23,178 nt of DNA from Chrysochromulina parva (GCA_002887195.1 PJAB01000609.1:1-23178); one strand, 5' to 3'. Positions 11,001-20,399 are shown, counted from the stretch's first letter. The notes: generated by a model not told the origin, from the letters alone. Made by a program: numbers and translations.

Positions 11001-13353
11001 TACATCACTTTGCGTGGAGGCCGTGCTACGCGACTCCCTGAGCAGTGGCGTGAGCATCGCCGCGGACGAAGGCTTGAGAGGCTGCGTCGGAGCGGTGGCG
11101 GCGACAGCGGCGTCTTTTCCGGTGCTGGCGCGTCCCCAAGCCTCGGGGAGAAGCGAGCGCAGAGCTGGACGGCCGTGGGGCGGCGGCAGGTGGCGCAGCA
11201 GCGCGTCCGAATCGAAGGCGTTCAGCAGTGCGGCCGCCTGCTGTGAAATGTCAGGCAGCGAGTGCATCACCCAGGCGACCGCCGCCGCCTGCATCACCTG
11301 CCGCAGCCCCTGCCATGTCTCATGGTATGCGCCCGCCAGCGCCGCCTCTTCCTCGATCGCCGCCCCGAGCATTTCGATCACTCGGTGCACAAGGAAGGTC
11401 GCGTAATAGAGCGCGCGAGAGAGCTGCAGCGGGCGCGCGCCGTCGCGGCCGAGGAGCATCCGCGCGACGGCAGTGAGCACGGGCACCGTCAGGCGTGCAC
11501 GCTGGAGTGCCATCAGCAGCTGCAGGCACTCGAAAGCCGCTGTGTGCGTCTCGGCATCCTCGGAGACGAGCAGCCGGGCCATCCAAGCGAGATCAGCACA
11601 CTCCTCAGCGTCGGTCTCTAAGGCCCACAGACGCGGCACTGCCGCGATCAGCGCGGGCAGCAGGCCACTCCCCGCGCTCTCCGGCACGGGCGGCCCACCC
11701 GCCGCGGCCACCGCGGCGGCCGCCGCCGCTGCGAGGTGCTGCTGCGCCTCCAAGCGCAGCAGCGGGCGCAGGCTCGCCAGAAGCGCCTGGCGATGGGGCT
11801 GCACCGCGGTAGGCTCCTCGGCGCTGAGTGTGGCGAGCACGCGCAGCAAGAGCGAGCGCTGCGAGGGCGAGGCGCCGCTCTGGTGCATGGCGAGCGATTC
11901 GAACACCAGCTGGAGCACGTACTGCGCGTCACGCTGGGCGGTCGCCAGCTTGAGCAGCAGTTGCTCCACGTGAGGTGCCTCCGACGCAAGCAGCGCGGCC
12001 TTGCGCGGCAGCAGGGACTGCACGAGGGCACGGAGGCACAGTGCGTCCGCGGAGCTGTCGCGCCCACCGCCGCTACTGCCGCTCTCCAGGTCGGCCCGTA
12101 CCGCCTCCGCCGGCAGCGCGCACACGTGCTGCGCCGCGAGTGGAACGCACGCCGAGCGCAGAGGCTCCTTTTTGGCGCCGATAAGCAGCGACAGCATGCG
12201 CGAGCGGCGCGCGCCCGTCGCAAACGCGGTGCCGCCTGGGTGAGAGTCGGGGAGCGCCGCGAGCGCGAGCATGGTGACGAGCAGCTGGTAGCTGAAGGGT
12301 GCATGCGTCGGCTTCTTCGCCCATTTGAAAGCCGCCTCGTACACGGCCGTGTACGCCTGCCACCACGCGCCCACCTCTGCGCCGCCCGCAGAGCAAAAGT
12401 CGCGCCACTCACGCGCAAGCGCCTTTGTTGGGGCATCCATCAGGCGTGAGAGAAGGGTGCGGAGCGAGGCGGCCAGCTGCGCGCGCAGCACGCCGCGTGA
12501 CATGCTCGCCATCGCCTTGGCCACCACCGTGAGGAACTTGGCGCTTGCCGAGGCTTGCTCAGCAGAATGCGTCGAAATCTCGAGGTGCTCTGCCGCCTTG
12601 GCGAACGCGACGTACTCCCGCTGTTCCTTGTCGGTGGCGAGACGCGAGGCCTGCGGACGGTCAGGCGCGCGCGCACGCATGGAGCGGCACACAGAGGACA
12701 GCAAGCGATCGAGGCTCCAGGGGTGCATGCGGTGGCAGCGCTCGCATAGCCGCACGCACCTTCTCGAGGAACTTGTCGACAGTTGCTTTGAGGTGTGCGC
12801 GCGAGAGCACGCCCACACACCGCGCGGCCACGTGCCGGATCGCCGTCGGGTGCTCGAGCGAGAGGCGCTCGAAGCAGAAGCTGAGAAGGCCTTCGGGAAC
12901 GTTGCGCAACGGCAGGTTGGCGGAACCCGAGCTTCCGCCGCCGGTGTCGACAGCGGCGCAGAGCACGCGCCGAAGCGTGTCGAGCAGGAAAAAGGTGGTG
13001 CTCTCGTCGCGGAACTTGGACGGGTCCTCGGGTGCGTCGCCCGAGTGCGGCAGCCGCGCCTCGGCCTGCTGCGCCACGGGCACGTCGTGCTCCTTGGCAG
13101 CCTTCATGAGCCGCGTGCAAATGTCGGCGAGGTGCTGGCGCGCGAAAACGGCGAGCCACCGCTGGATCATCTGGTCGGCCTCACGAACCTGCCTCTGGCG
13201 CTCATGCATCTCCGCAGCCGCCTCGCCGCTTCCGCTGGCGCCAGCCGCGCCCGCCGCCCTTCGTTTGAGCACCTCATCGAGCTGTTCGAAGGCGTCACGC
13301 AGGAAGCTCTTCTCAGCCGCGTGCTCGACGCGGCTGAGGGTGCCCACGCGCAT
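5028..13353 (-). CDS. Furry/Tao3/Mor2-like cell morphogenesis scaffold (two exons)
   Basis: Exon 1 is 13353-12760 (198 codons) and exon 2 is 12650-5028, giving about 2738 residues. That is within the range of this family (yeast Tao3 and fission yeast Mor2 above 2000, animal Furry about 3000). Exon 1 carries the conserved helical N-terminus (FLLDTLRRVL, then FCFERL, then AIRHVAARCVGVL). Downstream, helical repeats match the order of Furry blocks as I recall them: an LWGTQLAF block near 793 and an LLPWLRAL block near 1426. A Gly-rich linker lies near 2080, three TPS repeats near 2141-2163, a last conserved helical block near 2230, and a very acidic tail closes the protein. Furry proteins are HEAT/ARM-like scaffolds that activate NDR-family kinases (Orb6, Cbk1, Tricornered) in polarised growth and cell shape. 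The start at 13353 is the first ATG after an in-frame stop at 13390-13392 and has A at -3. I joined the exons myself, and expression evidence is not visible here. Confidence 0.85.
6753..6824 (-). repeat. TPS phospho-linker repeats within the Furry-like CDS
   Basis: Three short coding repeats read SKTPSFSVG, SRTPSFP and SKTPSLSGA on the minus strand, preceding a basic stretch. The DNA repeats are visible as near-copies of GGTGTCTTTGAG and GGGTCCTTGAG on the plus strand. Ser/Thr-Pro spacing makes this a likely phosphorylated linker; that is an inference. It sits between the poly-Gly linker and the last conserved helical block. Confidence 0.6.
12651..12759 (-). other. Intron of the Furry-like gene (109 nt, phase 0)
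   Basis: On the minus strand the donor is AAG|GTGCGT (intron begins at 12759) and the acceptor is CCGTCCGCAG|GCC (intron ends at 12651). The two exons lie in different frames, and removal of 109 nt joins them at a lysine-alanine boundary in phase 0. The joined residues align with the Furry N-terminal region without a gap, as I recall the family. An assembly frameshift is the alternative explanation, but the splice consensus is good at both ends. Confidence 0.8.
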
Positions 13354-13892
13354 CGTGGCGGGCTCGTGCTTGGAGCAAGAACGCCCGCCTTACGCCTTCC
13401 ACGGCGCCGGCGTTCCCGCCTTCGTGAAAGGGCGAGTTTGCGACTGTCCTGACGCGACGCCGACCTTCACGCGGCGCACCATGCGAGCACTCCCACCCTT
13501 TTCTTGGTTTCTGTACAATACCGACCGATTGACAATCAGCATCTCGACGCCTTGTATATAGGTGGGTCTTACAGAAGCAGATTAAGATTTCCTACAAACA
13601 ACAAAGTTTTGGGGGTTACAGCGCATGCATGCGACGGTCGATGTTGATTTCATAACACTTGTCATCCGAACCGCCGAGAGACGGCAGCCGGGAGCTCGGC
13701 TGGTGAGCTGACGGCACTTCTATAGGTCTTTGTCTGGCCCCTTGAACGCACCTAGCCAGGCCTGAGGTCGTCCAGCTATAGCTCCTGCGGTCCCGGCGGC
13801 CGCTCTAGGATCTAGCTTTAGCAGGGACGAGCCCGATGTCTACCGATGTCCTGCGACAATTCAGCCGCCTGCCACGCCTTTGGCGTTCCCCC
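13354..13892 (-). promoter_or_regulatory. Upstream region of the Furry-like gene / 3' region of the MDR gene
   Basis: These 540 bp hold no supported gene. A TATA-like CCTATATACAAG (minus strand, covering 13551-13562) lies about 200 nt upstream of the Furry start. Part of the stretch (13560-13680) is AT-richer than its surroundings and may include the 3' end of the MDR transcript. Promoter function is inferred from position. Confidence 0.35.
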
Positions 13893-14975
13893 TCACCGGT
13901 ACTCATCACCATCGGGTACCTCGATGAACGCAAGATTGTCTGCATAGCCGCCGAGTGTCGTCCACAATTTCTTCGGCTTGCGAGCTGCCACGTCGCCATC
14001 GCCTCCATACGCGGCGGGCCAAATCGACTCGCCGGGGAAACCATACCGGCGGCCCGACTCGGTATCCCGTGCCCAGCTCACAAACTCACCAAATTGTTCG
14101 AGGGTCTCGAGAGCTGCATTCGCCTCCGGCGGAGGCACGACCCGGCCCTCCTCCACAAGCTCGAGGACCTCAGAGAGCGCGCGCGCCGCGTTCGCGTCCG
14201 GCCGCCAGATGGTCGCACTCTCGTGCTCATTGCCGCCGCTCTTGCGCCATTGGCGCCAACGCACCTGCGCCACCGCAAGGGCGCCATCCTCCTGCAGCCT
14301 CTGCAGCGACGGACTCGCCAGGGAGACATAGGAGGCGCCGAGCGCCGTGCGGATGGCCTCGGGCGTGCCCTCCACGCCGACGCAGTCGAGTACTGCGTCG
14401 AGGATCTGGCCCTTGCGCGAGCCAAAGGCTGCGCTGAAGGAGACGACATTATGGTCGATCACCTCCGCCGCGCCAAGCGAGAGCAACTGCTGACGCGCAC
14501 CGCTCTGCGCCGCAACGCACGTTCGCACGCCGCGCGCCGTGGCCAGCTGCACCAGGAGCCCTGGGAGGCGTCCAGAGGAGCCCGTGATCAGTAAGTTGGC
14601 CGGCACCTTGGAGTTGAGACCGACCGACGACTGACCAGTGGGCAACCCAACCGTGTGCAGAGCGGATGCCACCGTCAGGGCGAGCAGCGGAAGCTGCACA
14701 GCTGCGCCGTGTGTCCATGGCCGTCCAGCCAGGGTAGCGCTTCGCTTCCAGCAGTACTCTGAGAGTGCCTCAACGGTCGCGCCCTGGACAGCTGGCGCGT
14801 CCAGGAGCGCTATCACCTCGTTGCCACTTTGGTCTGACCCAGCGCAGGCGCACAGCAAGGCCTCCCCGGGCATGGAAACGGGCCCGTGCTTCAACGATCC
14901 CCACCCGGCAAACAAGCGGGTCGATATGGCGCTGGTCGACGTCGCCGCCACCACAATCGTCGTCGTGGGCCGCAT
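13893..14975 (-). CDS. MDR superfamily (zinc-independent quinone oxidoreductase-like) protein, incomplete N-terminal half
   Basis: Predicted to be an NAD(P)H-dependent medium-chain dehydrogenase/reductase. From the first in-frame ATG (14975) it is 360 residues. Residues 52-100 retain the end of the GroES-like fold (NEVIALL, LSEYCW, then QLPLLALTVASAL, equivalent to the usual ALPLAALTAWQAL). A Rossmann core follows: LLITGSSGRLPG at 128-139 in place of the usual GAxGGVG loop, then SLGAAEVIDH at 166-175 and ILDAVLDCVG at 191-200. No zinc-binding Cys/His set is visible. The first 45 residues do not look like a normal MDR start, so a 5' exon may be missing or the gene may be degenerating. A C-terminal extension after 280 carries Trp/Tyr/Gly-rich segments. 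It lies upstream of and on the same strand as the Furry-like gene. Substrate cannot be inferred. Confidence 0.7.
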   Translation of the reverse strand: MRPTTTIVVAATSTSAISTRLFAGWGSLKHGPVSMPGEALLCACAGSDQSGNEVIALLDAPAVQGATVEALSEYCWKRSATLAGRPWTHGAAVQLPLLALTVASALHTVGLPTGQSSVGLNSKVPANLLITGSSGRLPGLLVQLATARGVRTCVAAQSGARQQLLSLGAAEVIDHNVVSFSAAFGSRKGQILDAVLDCVGVEGTPEAIRTALGASYVSLASPSLQRLQEDGALAVAQVRWRQWRKSGGNEHESATIWRPDANAARALSEVLELVEEGRVVPPPEANAALETLEQFGEFVSWARDTESGRRYGFPGESIWPAAYGGDGDVAARKPKKLWTTLGGYADNLAFIEVPDGDEYR

Positions 14976-15080
14976 GGAACTGGCCCTGGATCGATCTGTG
15001 GGACAGGGTTCCTGGGGGAGCCGTCGTGGGCGCCTCACGTACCGAAGTACCGCGGTTTGGGTGTGGTCTGGTGCGCGAGT

Positions 15081-15173
15081 CGATGGGTGGGTTGGTTTTG
15101 AGGGGGTTCGGTTTGTGCGGTTCGTGTGTCTGTCCCGTGTGTGTCCCGGCTCCCCCCGGTGTCTTTTTACCGA
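15081..15173 (-). repeat. 93-bp dispersed repeat, copy A (inverted relative to 20814-20906)
   Basis: This segment matches the reverse complement of 20814-20906 with only two mismatches. On the minus strand it begins (after TCG) with GTAAAAAGACACC and ends in a C-rich tract. A 12-bp direct repeat TACCGAAGTACC lies at 15040-15051 and 15168-15179, bracketing the copy. The minus orientation is the sense direction of the MDR gene, whose start is about 105 bp away. It may be a short non-autonomous transposon or an introner-like element. Confidence 0.8.
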
Positions 15174-15193
15174 AGTACCCCCTGCCTAACCCT

Positions 15194-15308
15194 TACCGAC
15201 CCCTTTGCCGACCCCTTTGCCGACCCCTTCTAACTAATCTGCCGACCCCCCATGCCGACCCCTTCTTGCTTCTAACTATTAAATCTGCCGACCCCCTGCC
15301 GACCCCCC
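15194..15308. repeat. TGCCGACCCC minisatellite
   Basis: Six copies of TGCCGACCCC plus one TACCGACCCC variant occur in about 115 bp, irregularly spaced. The spacer CTTCTAACTA appears twice between units. No coding or RNA signal is seen. Confidence 0.8.
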
Positions 15309-15321
15309 TTTTGAGCCCTGG

Positions 15322-15552
15322 CTGTCGAGCTGTCGAGCTGTCGAGGCGCTGTCAAGGCGCTGTCGAGTCGACTGTCGAGGCCCTGTCGAGGCCTTGCCTG
15401 TCGAGCCTGTCGAGCTCCTGTCGAGTAGCTGTCGAGGCTGTCGAGGCTGACTGCATGTGCCTGGGACGTGTCGAGCTGTCGAGTAGCTGTCGAGTTTCTC
15501 TGTCGAGGCTGTCGAGTTTATATACACTGTCGAGTGTGCTGTCGAGCTCGAG
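15322..15552 (+). repeat. TGTCGAG satellite array, plus orientation
   Basis: About 18 copies of TGTCGAG, mostly as CTGTCGAG, plus one TGTCAAG variant, occur in 231 bp with irregular spacers of 1-13 bases. The array is preceded by TTGAGCCCTGGC (15311-15322). The same motif in reverse complement forms the array at the right edge of the window, which also follows TTGAGCCCTGGC. Confidence 0.9.
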
Positions 15553-15633
15553 CCTGACATGTAGCTTTGCTATTTTGCATGAAGCACTCTGACTCCCGCA
15601 ATTCAGGGGGTCCTGCCAATGTGTAGGTGGGCG

Positions 15634-15744
15634 CTGCTCGCCTGGCAGCTGAAAGGCGAACTCGGGCTGCTGCTGGGCGAGTGTGCGACGCAGGTCGAAA
15701 TAGCGCTCGAGGAGCGCGCCGATGCGGGGCAGGATGGAGGCGTG
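15634..15744 (-). pseudogene. Possible exon or gene remnant (37 codons)
   Basis: On the minus strand 37 codons have strongly GC-biased third positions and an amphipathic, protein-like composition (ILPRIGALLERYF, then LRRTLAQQQPEF). The open frame is bounded upstream by a stop at 15826-15828, has no ATG, and runs downstream into the TGTCGAG array. I do not recognise the family. It may be a relic exon cut by the satellite, or chance. Confidence 0.2.
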
Positions 15745-16037
15745 TCCTAGGCGTGTCCTTCCACCGAGGATGGTGCGAGTGGAAGGCGGATAGGCGGAAC
15801 ATGACGCGACGCACTGCCTGCACAGTTAGCACAGGCGCTTGCCCTTCTCGGAGATACCATGGGCTCCGTCTGCTCCAGAACACACGCCGATTCGAACACC
15901 CCTTCACAAAATATGTAGATGCTCCCCATCCTAATCACACGATGCGCGCGCTCCTACAGGTGTGCGCGCTCAAAACGGCGCTGTGCGTTCAAACATTTGC
16001 GGTTACGCGTCACCGGGTCGGAGCTAGGTCGGAGCGT

Positions 16038-16057
16038 GGGAGGGGGAGGGAGGGGGG
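16038..16057 (+). other. G-quadruplex motif with one-base loops
   Basis: Four G-tracts of 3, 5, 3 and 6 separated by single adenines. Such short loops are predicted to form a very stable quadruplex. It is followed at once by a doubled TAAATCCG and the palindrome CGTAATTACG. Confidence 0.7.
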
Positions 16058-16441
16058 TAAATCCGTAAATCCGTAATTACGTAACGGAACGCCCAAAACG
16101 GCGCCCAAAGCCCCCCCTTGGGTGGGGCATGGTCGCCCGAATGCTTCTGCACCCCCCGGTGCAAGGGAGACCGCATTCTTGTGATAAACTTGCGTTTTCG
16201 GCATTCGCGCTTCCGTCGGGAGACGGGACGCTCGGAGCACCTTCCATGGCCCCAGTATGGGTCAAGCGACGCAATACACGACATGTACTAGGCGGAAGGG
16301 GTGGAGTCCTATGTACATCTAAGAGTGTCTCATGGTGTCCCTTTCATCAGGGCAGATCAGGGGCCGCTCAGGGCTGTAAAAGCTAAAACAGACGAAAATG
16401 TAAACTTATTTAGGGTTTTACGGCGATTTACGGTAGATTTA

Positions 16442-16479
16442 GGGGGATCTGGGCGGAAGAGGGGGTCGGGGCACGGGGG
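16442..16479 (+). other. Second G-quadruplex motif
   Basis: Five G-tracts (5, 3, 5, 4, 5) within 38 bases with loops of 2-7. It lies beside the TTTAGGG/TTTACGG words. Confidence 0.6.
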
Positions 16480-16812
16480 TGGTGACGCGTAACCGCAAAT
16501 CAAGTTAACGCCGGCATCGCCCATGGACACCATGGAAGTAGAGCGGAGTACCTTAAGTGATCATCGACGCACACACGGCACGGCGACACGACAAGTCACC
16601 GACACTCAGGCTATACACACTTCAAACGAGAGGTTGACAAAGGTGCAGCATTTAATGCACACGCTCTCGTGCATGTGTCTCGTCTTTGATCATTCCACAG
16701 ACGGGACCACATGGTGTGTCGGCCGGGATCCGCCTGGAATGCGCCCACTTGGCGGCCCACCTGTCACAGAGTACACTCAGTGCCCTTGTGAGTGCGCCTC
16801 GCGCCCTCAGCG

Positions 16813-19800
16813 TTAAGCACCTCTCCCCACCAGCAGATCCACAACCCAACGGCCCCATTTCCCGTGCAGCTCGTCTGGAACCACCGTGATGTCACGCCTG
16901 TCGATAGGACCCTTTAACGCCTGCAAGCCACGCTCGGCGTCCTCGATCGGCACGCAAATGAGGTTCCGGCAATCTTGCATCGCGCCACAAACTTCCTGCA
17001 CGACATAAATCCTGCAGCAGAAGCACGTCGGGCTCAGTCGGGCTTTGTTTGAGGAGGGTGCATAACTAGCTTGAGGCTGTGCGCCAGCTGACTAAGCCAG
17101 GGGCAGCTAGGGTACAACGGGGCCTGGGCGCTTCGATGCGACTCACTTGTATCCCGCCCGTTGAATGTACGTGATCAGGCTCTTGGTGTACACACGGTCT
17201 TGTTCGATGTGCTGAGGGAAGCGATCGAGTCGACGGCTCAGCAGAGAGGAACAAGAAGCCGCGGGTCCCGGGAGAACATCGCAAGGAGAACATGGCGAGG
17301 AGGTCAGGGCCAGGATGAATCAGGCAGGGTCAGCAGGGCAGCAAGCTGTTGGTGCGACACGCGTACAAGCTCAGCTGTGAAAAGAGGTCGATCGCGGCTT
17401 ATGGTGTGATTGCCACCGCGAAGCGCTTTAAGTTCGCTCCCCTCGACGTCCAAATGCAGGAAGCCTAGGGACTGGCCCTTCCATTCCACGCTGAATAGTT
17501 GGTCCAGAGAATGCGTGGGAACATCTGCGTTCGCACCTTGCACCGCCTTCGCATGTGTCGTGACATATTGAACCTTGTCTGTCGTGGCCTCTGAAAGGGC
17601 AGCATGCGTCACCGTAACTCTCGAAGACCCTTTGAAACGCTTGTACAACTCCACCACGTTGACCGGAAGCGGTTCGACCAAGTGTACAATTCGAGGAGCC
17701 AGCAGACTCGCAAGCCAGCAGCCCTCGCCGCCTCTTGCAGCGCCCGAGTCAATTACCACGGTGCCGTCTTTCACGAGGCGCTTGTCAAAGAGCCCCTTGA
17801 GCGCGGCACGAAGTTTCGGCTCTTGCAAGTTGATGCCACACTCTTCTTCCGCTTGCAAGGGGTCTGTAACGAGTTGAGCGTCAGATGCCTTCCAAACGAG
17901 CCCTTGGGCGCGGGCGTCGTCATTCGTCATCTTTGATCTGGGTGAGAGCGCGCGGCCGGCGGAGCGGGTCTGGTTGTGCGGCGTGCCCACAGGTTGGGCC
18001 TTGGCCAAGCGGATCTCAATGTCCACTGCTGCCGCCCCTGATTCGATGGGGCATACCACTACCCAACTGCCAGCAGGACACGCTGGCTCGCCGTCGGCCT
18101 CAGGCTGAAACCACCAACCAGGTTGCTCATACTGCCCTGGCTCGCCTTGTGATGCCGGCAAGACTTTGCCATTCACCAGCACGGCAGTAGGCGACGTGAA
18201 GCCGCGCAGCTGCAGCACAGTTCGGCTTCTCGGCGGCCCATCGCCGACGCCTCCCGTCGGTGCAATGTGGGCCATCAGCATGGACGCATCTGCAGTGTAA
18301 TTGAGCCACGTAAGGAACCTGGAGCCACCACCCTCACGATAGTCGAGGCTCTCGCCGTCATCAAGGTAAGCGTGGCCCGAGCCTGAGTAGAGGCCCGAGG
18401 CAGCCGCAGCCCATATCGTCCAAACAATCGGGCGGTCGTTGGGCGGGGCGGTGCGGCGGCCTGGAGGCCACATAGGCAACACGAGCCCTTGCGGCACGAA
18501 GAGCGGTGTCTGTGCCAGGCCTACAAGAACCCTGATGTTCCTCGGGCCGTAGTAGTGCTCCGAGGCATCCCAGCTGGTCCACTCGCCGGGAGGAATCCAC
18601 ACATCGACGTGGCTGCCCATGGTCGCGGCCGTGCCGTCGTACGTGGTCACCGGGCGCACGAGCACCGCCCCAAAGTAATACTGGGCTCCAGACTGCGGGA
18701 CGTGCGCCTCTGGGTGGTCCCACCACATCGGACGGAGGAAGGGCCATGAGTCGACCGCGCTGTGCCAAGCGAGGGTGTAGATGTAAGGCACCAAAGCTCC
18801 TCGCAGCCTGTAGGAATGCAGCAGGGTGGTTTGGTAAGGCTCGCCGTAGAGCCAGGGAAGCACGTTGATGTTGCCCTCGTCGATGGGCCAGAAGATCGGC
18901 GACCAAGCCCCCCACTGTACAAACCGCACGTAGCGCTCGCCGTCGAAGTCATCAAATTGGGAGTGGTTGGCCATTGCAACTGGACCCATCGGGACGGTAT
19001 AGGCGAGCCACAGCTGCGTGGCTGCCGCCTCGGGGAAAAGAGCAACGGTCCGCGGAAGGGTCGGAACCGCGGGGTCTATATCACCGGCGAAGGCCCCAGG
19101 GTAGCGATGTGCGCCGACATTGCCGACGAGAGCCGCACCCGAGAGAACTTCCCAATGGCTATTGTTACCGTCAGCCCTCCCGGGGCGCCGGTTGAGCGTC
19201 AAGGCGCGCCGCTTGAAGGTGAGCTCCTGGAGCTCATTGAAGGCATAGTTGGCGATCAGGTTCCAGTCCAGATTCGGCGGGCCAATCCCGCACTGGCCGT
19301 TGGTACTTGTGGCGCCACTCTCGTCAATCCACACCCAATCGGCGAGCGGGGCGAGGATAGCTCGATACAGGCTCTGAACGTAAGTCTGGTTGTAGAAGTC
19401 GCACGAAAAGGTCTGGTTGAGCGCCGGATCCACACCCATCGCCTCGGCAAACTGGGCGTACCGGTCCTCGCTCTCAGGCCCGATGACGGCCCCGCCTGGG
19501 TGATGGTTGAGGATGAGCTTAAGTGGTGCACCGTAAGCATTGTTCCCGGACTTCAGGGAGGCCATCAAGGCGGGCACATCAGGGAAGCGGGTGTGATCCC
19601 ACGAGTAACTGCTCCAACCAGGGCGGTGCCAAGACATGTCCAGATTCAGGACGTCGAGAGGCACGTCATGCTCCTTGTAGGCCGCCATCACGAGCTCGCT
19701 GAGGCCCTGCTGCGTGTACAATGCGGGGTCGCAGCACTGGGCGTGCCACACGCCGTAAGACTCGAGAGGAAGCAACGGCGCGGCGCCTGTCACGCTGGTG

Positions 19801-20399
19801 AGCTGCCGCATGCCACTACTAAAGTCGTTCCCATAGCAGAAGAGGTACAAGTCGGTGCCCGCCGGCGCGAAGGAGTGCTGCCACCAGTCAAGGTCGGACT
19901 CTTTCCCTCCCGCGAGGCGAAGGGTCGCCGTGTCGTCCATGACGTACCAGCCGCGCGTGCTCACGGGCACTACGGGGAGCGTACCGCCCTCCGAGCTGTT
20001 CAGACCGCCCGCGACGCTCACCTGACTGGTCCAATTTGACGCACCCGCGGGGCATGAGAAAGAGACCTGGTGGACGCTTGCCTCGGTCGGAGGCAGCGGC
20101 GCATGGGCAGCAGCCACAGGAGGCCAGACGGTGATTGTCGCAGCCGCCGTCGTGACCACGAGCCCCGCAGTCACGGAAAGGCTAGAGTTGAAAGCGGGCA
20201 CAGGAAGCTTGCGGTTCACAACATTGAATGTGGCCCGCTCGTCGAACCGACTCGTGCCACCGAGTTGAAGACGGAAGAGGCCTTCCTGCAGGACGCTGAC
20301 GCGAGCTCCCCAGGGGCTGTCAACAATCGCCGTATCGCTCGTGCTCGGGTCCGGGCGCGCAGCGGCCGCCGTCACGAGAAAGAACAACAACATGTGCAT
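16813..20399 (-). CDS. Secreted GH31 glycoside hydrolase fused to FkbM-type methyltransferase (three exons)
   Basis: Exons are 20399-17367, 17211-17147 and 17011-16813, giving 1098 residues. Residues 1-15 look like a signal peptide. Residues 20-210 form the N-terminal beta domain. The GH31 barrel spans about 210-545: ESYGVWHAQ (213), DVLNLDMSWH (249), likely nucleophile Asp359 in WVWIDESG, and likely acid/base Asp440 in RYPGAFAGD. The C-terminal beta domains (FLRPMWWDHPE near 554, WIPPGEW at 601) run to about 800. GH31 enzymes cleave alpha-glycosides with retention; the substrate cannot be read from the sequence. From about 835 an FkbM SAM-dependent methyltransferase begins: VVIDSGAARGG (881), VEP (908), LHLDVEGSE (981). 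The FkbM end is restored only by splicing (AGYK, then EVCG, DCRNLICVP). FkbM enzymes often O-methylate sugars. The linker holds Met823, so a separate downstream gene is possible, but the frame is continuous. Divergent from the GT31 gene. Confidence 0.85.
17012..17146 (-). other. Intron 2 of the GH31-FkbM gene (135 nt, phase 2)
   Basis: Donor GATACAA|GTGAGTCG sits on the apparent stop codon (AAG TGA). Acceptor is GTGCTTCTGCTGCAG|GATT. Joining rebuilds a lysine codon and continues as IYVVQEVCG, then DCRNLICVP, the cysteine-containing tail typical of FkbM-domain proteins. Retention would give a protein ending at GYK, 65 residues shorter. Confidence 0.75.
17212..17366 (-). other. Intron 1 of the GH31-FkbM gene (155 nt, phase 0)
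   Basis: Acceptor CGCTTCCCTCAG|CAC is strong. Donor is CTT|GTACGC at 17366; GTGTCG six bases downstream is an alternative that would add two residues in the same phase. Without splicing the frame ends at 17304, inside the FkbM domain. With splicing it reads TAEL-HIEQDRVYTKSLI, the expected FkbM C-terminal strand and helix. Confidence 0.7.

Larger units (their letters stand above)
15553..16812. other. Non-coding repeat-rich spacer
   Basis: No complete gene is supported in these 1.26 kb. A short coding-like remnant is described at 15634-15744, and two G-rich quadruplex motifs at 16038 and 16442. AT-rich TTTAGGG/TTTACGG words occur near 16410-16445. The open frames that cover this stretch are short, overlap on both strands and lack recognisable domains. 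Confidence 0.5.

Noticed and set aside
13836..14594. A 252-codon plus-strand frame over the MDR gene
   Set aside because: Arginine- and leucine-rich shadow of the MDR coding strand.
14976..15038. Longer MDR start at 15038
   Set aside because: The codon there is GTG, not a normal eukaryotic start; the first ATG in frame is at 14975.
15322..15552. CRISPR-like array
   Set aside because: The units are 7-8 bp with very short irregular spacers and the context is eukaryotic; this is a minisatellite.
14765..15592. A 275-codon plus-strand frame running through the repeats
   Set aside because: Made of MDR antisense, the 93-bp repeat, the TGCCGACCCC array and the TGTCGAG array; the apparent protein repeat is a DNA satellite.
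18762..20039. A 425-codon plus-strand frame opposite GH31
   Set aside because: Antisense shadow; its composition follows the complement of the GH31 codons and no domain is seen.
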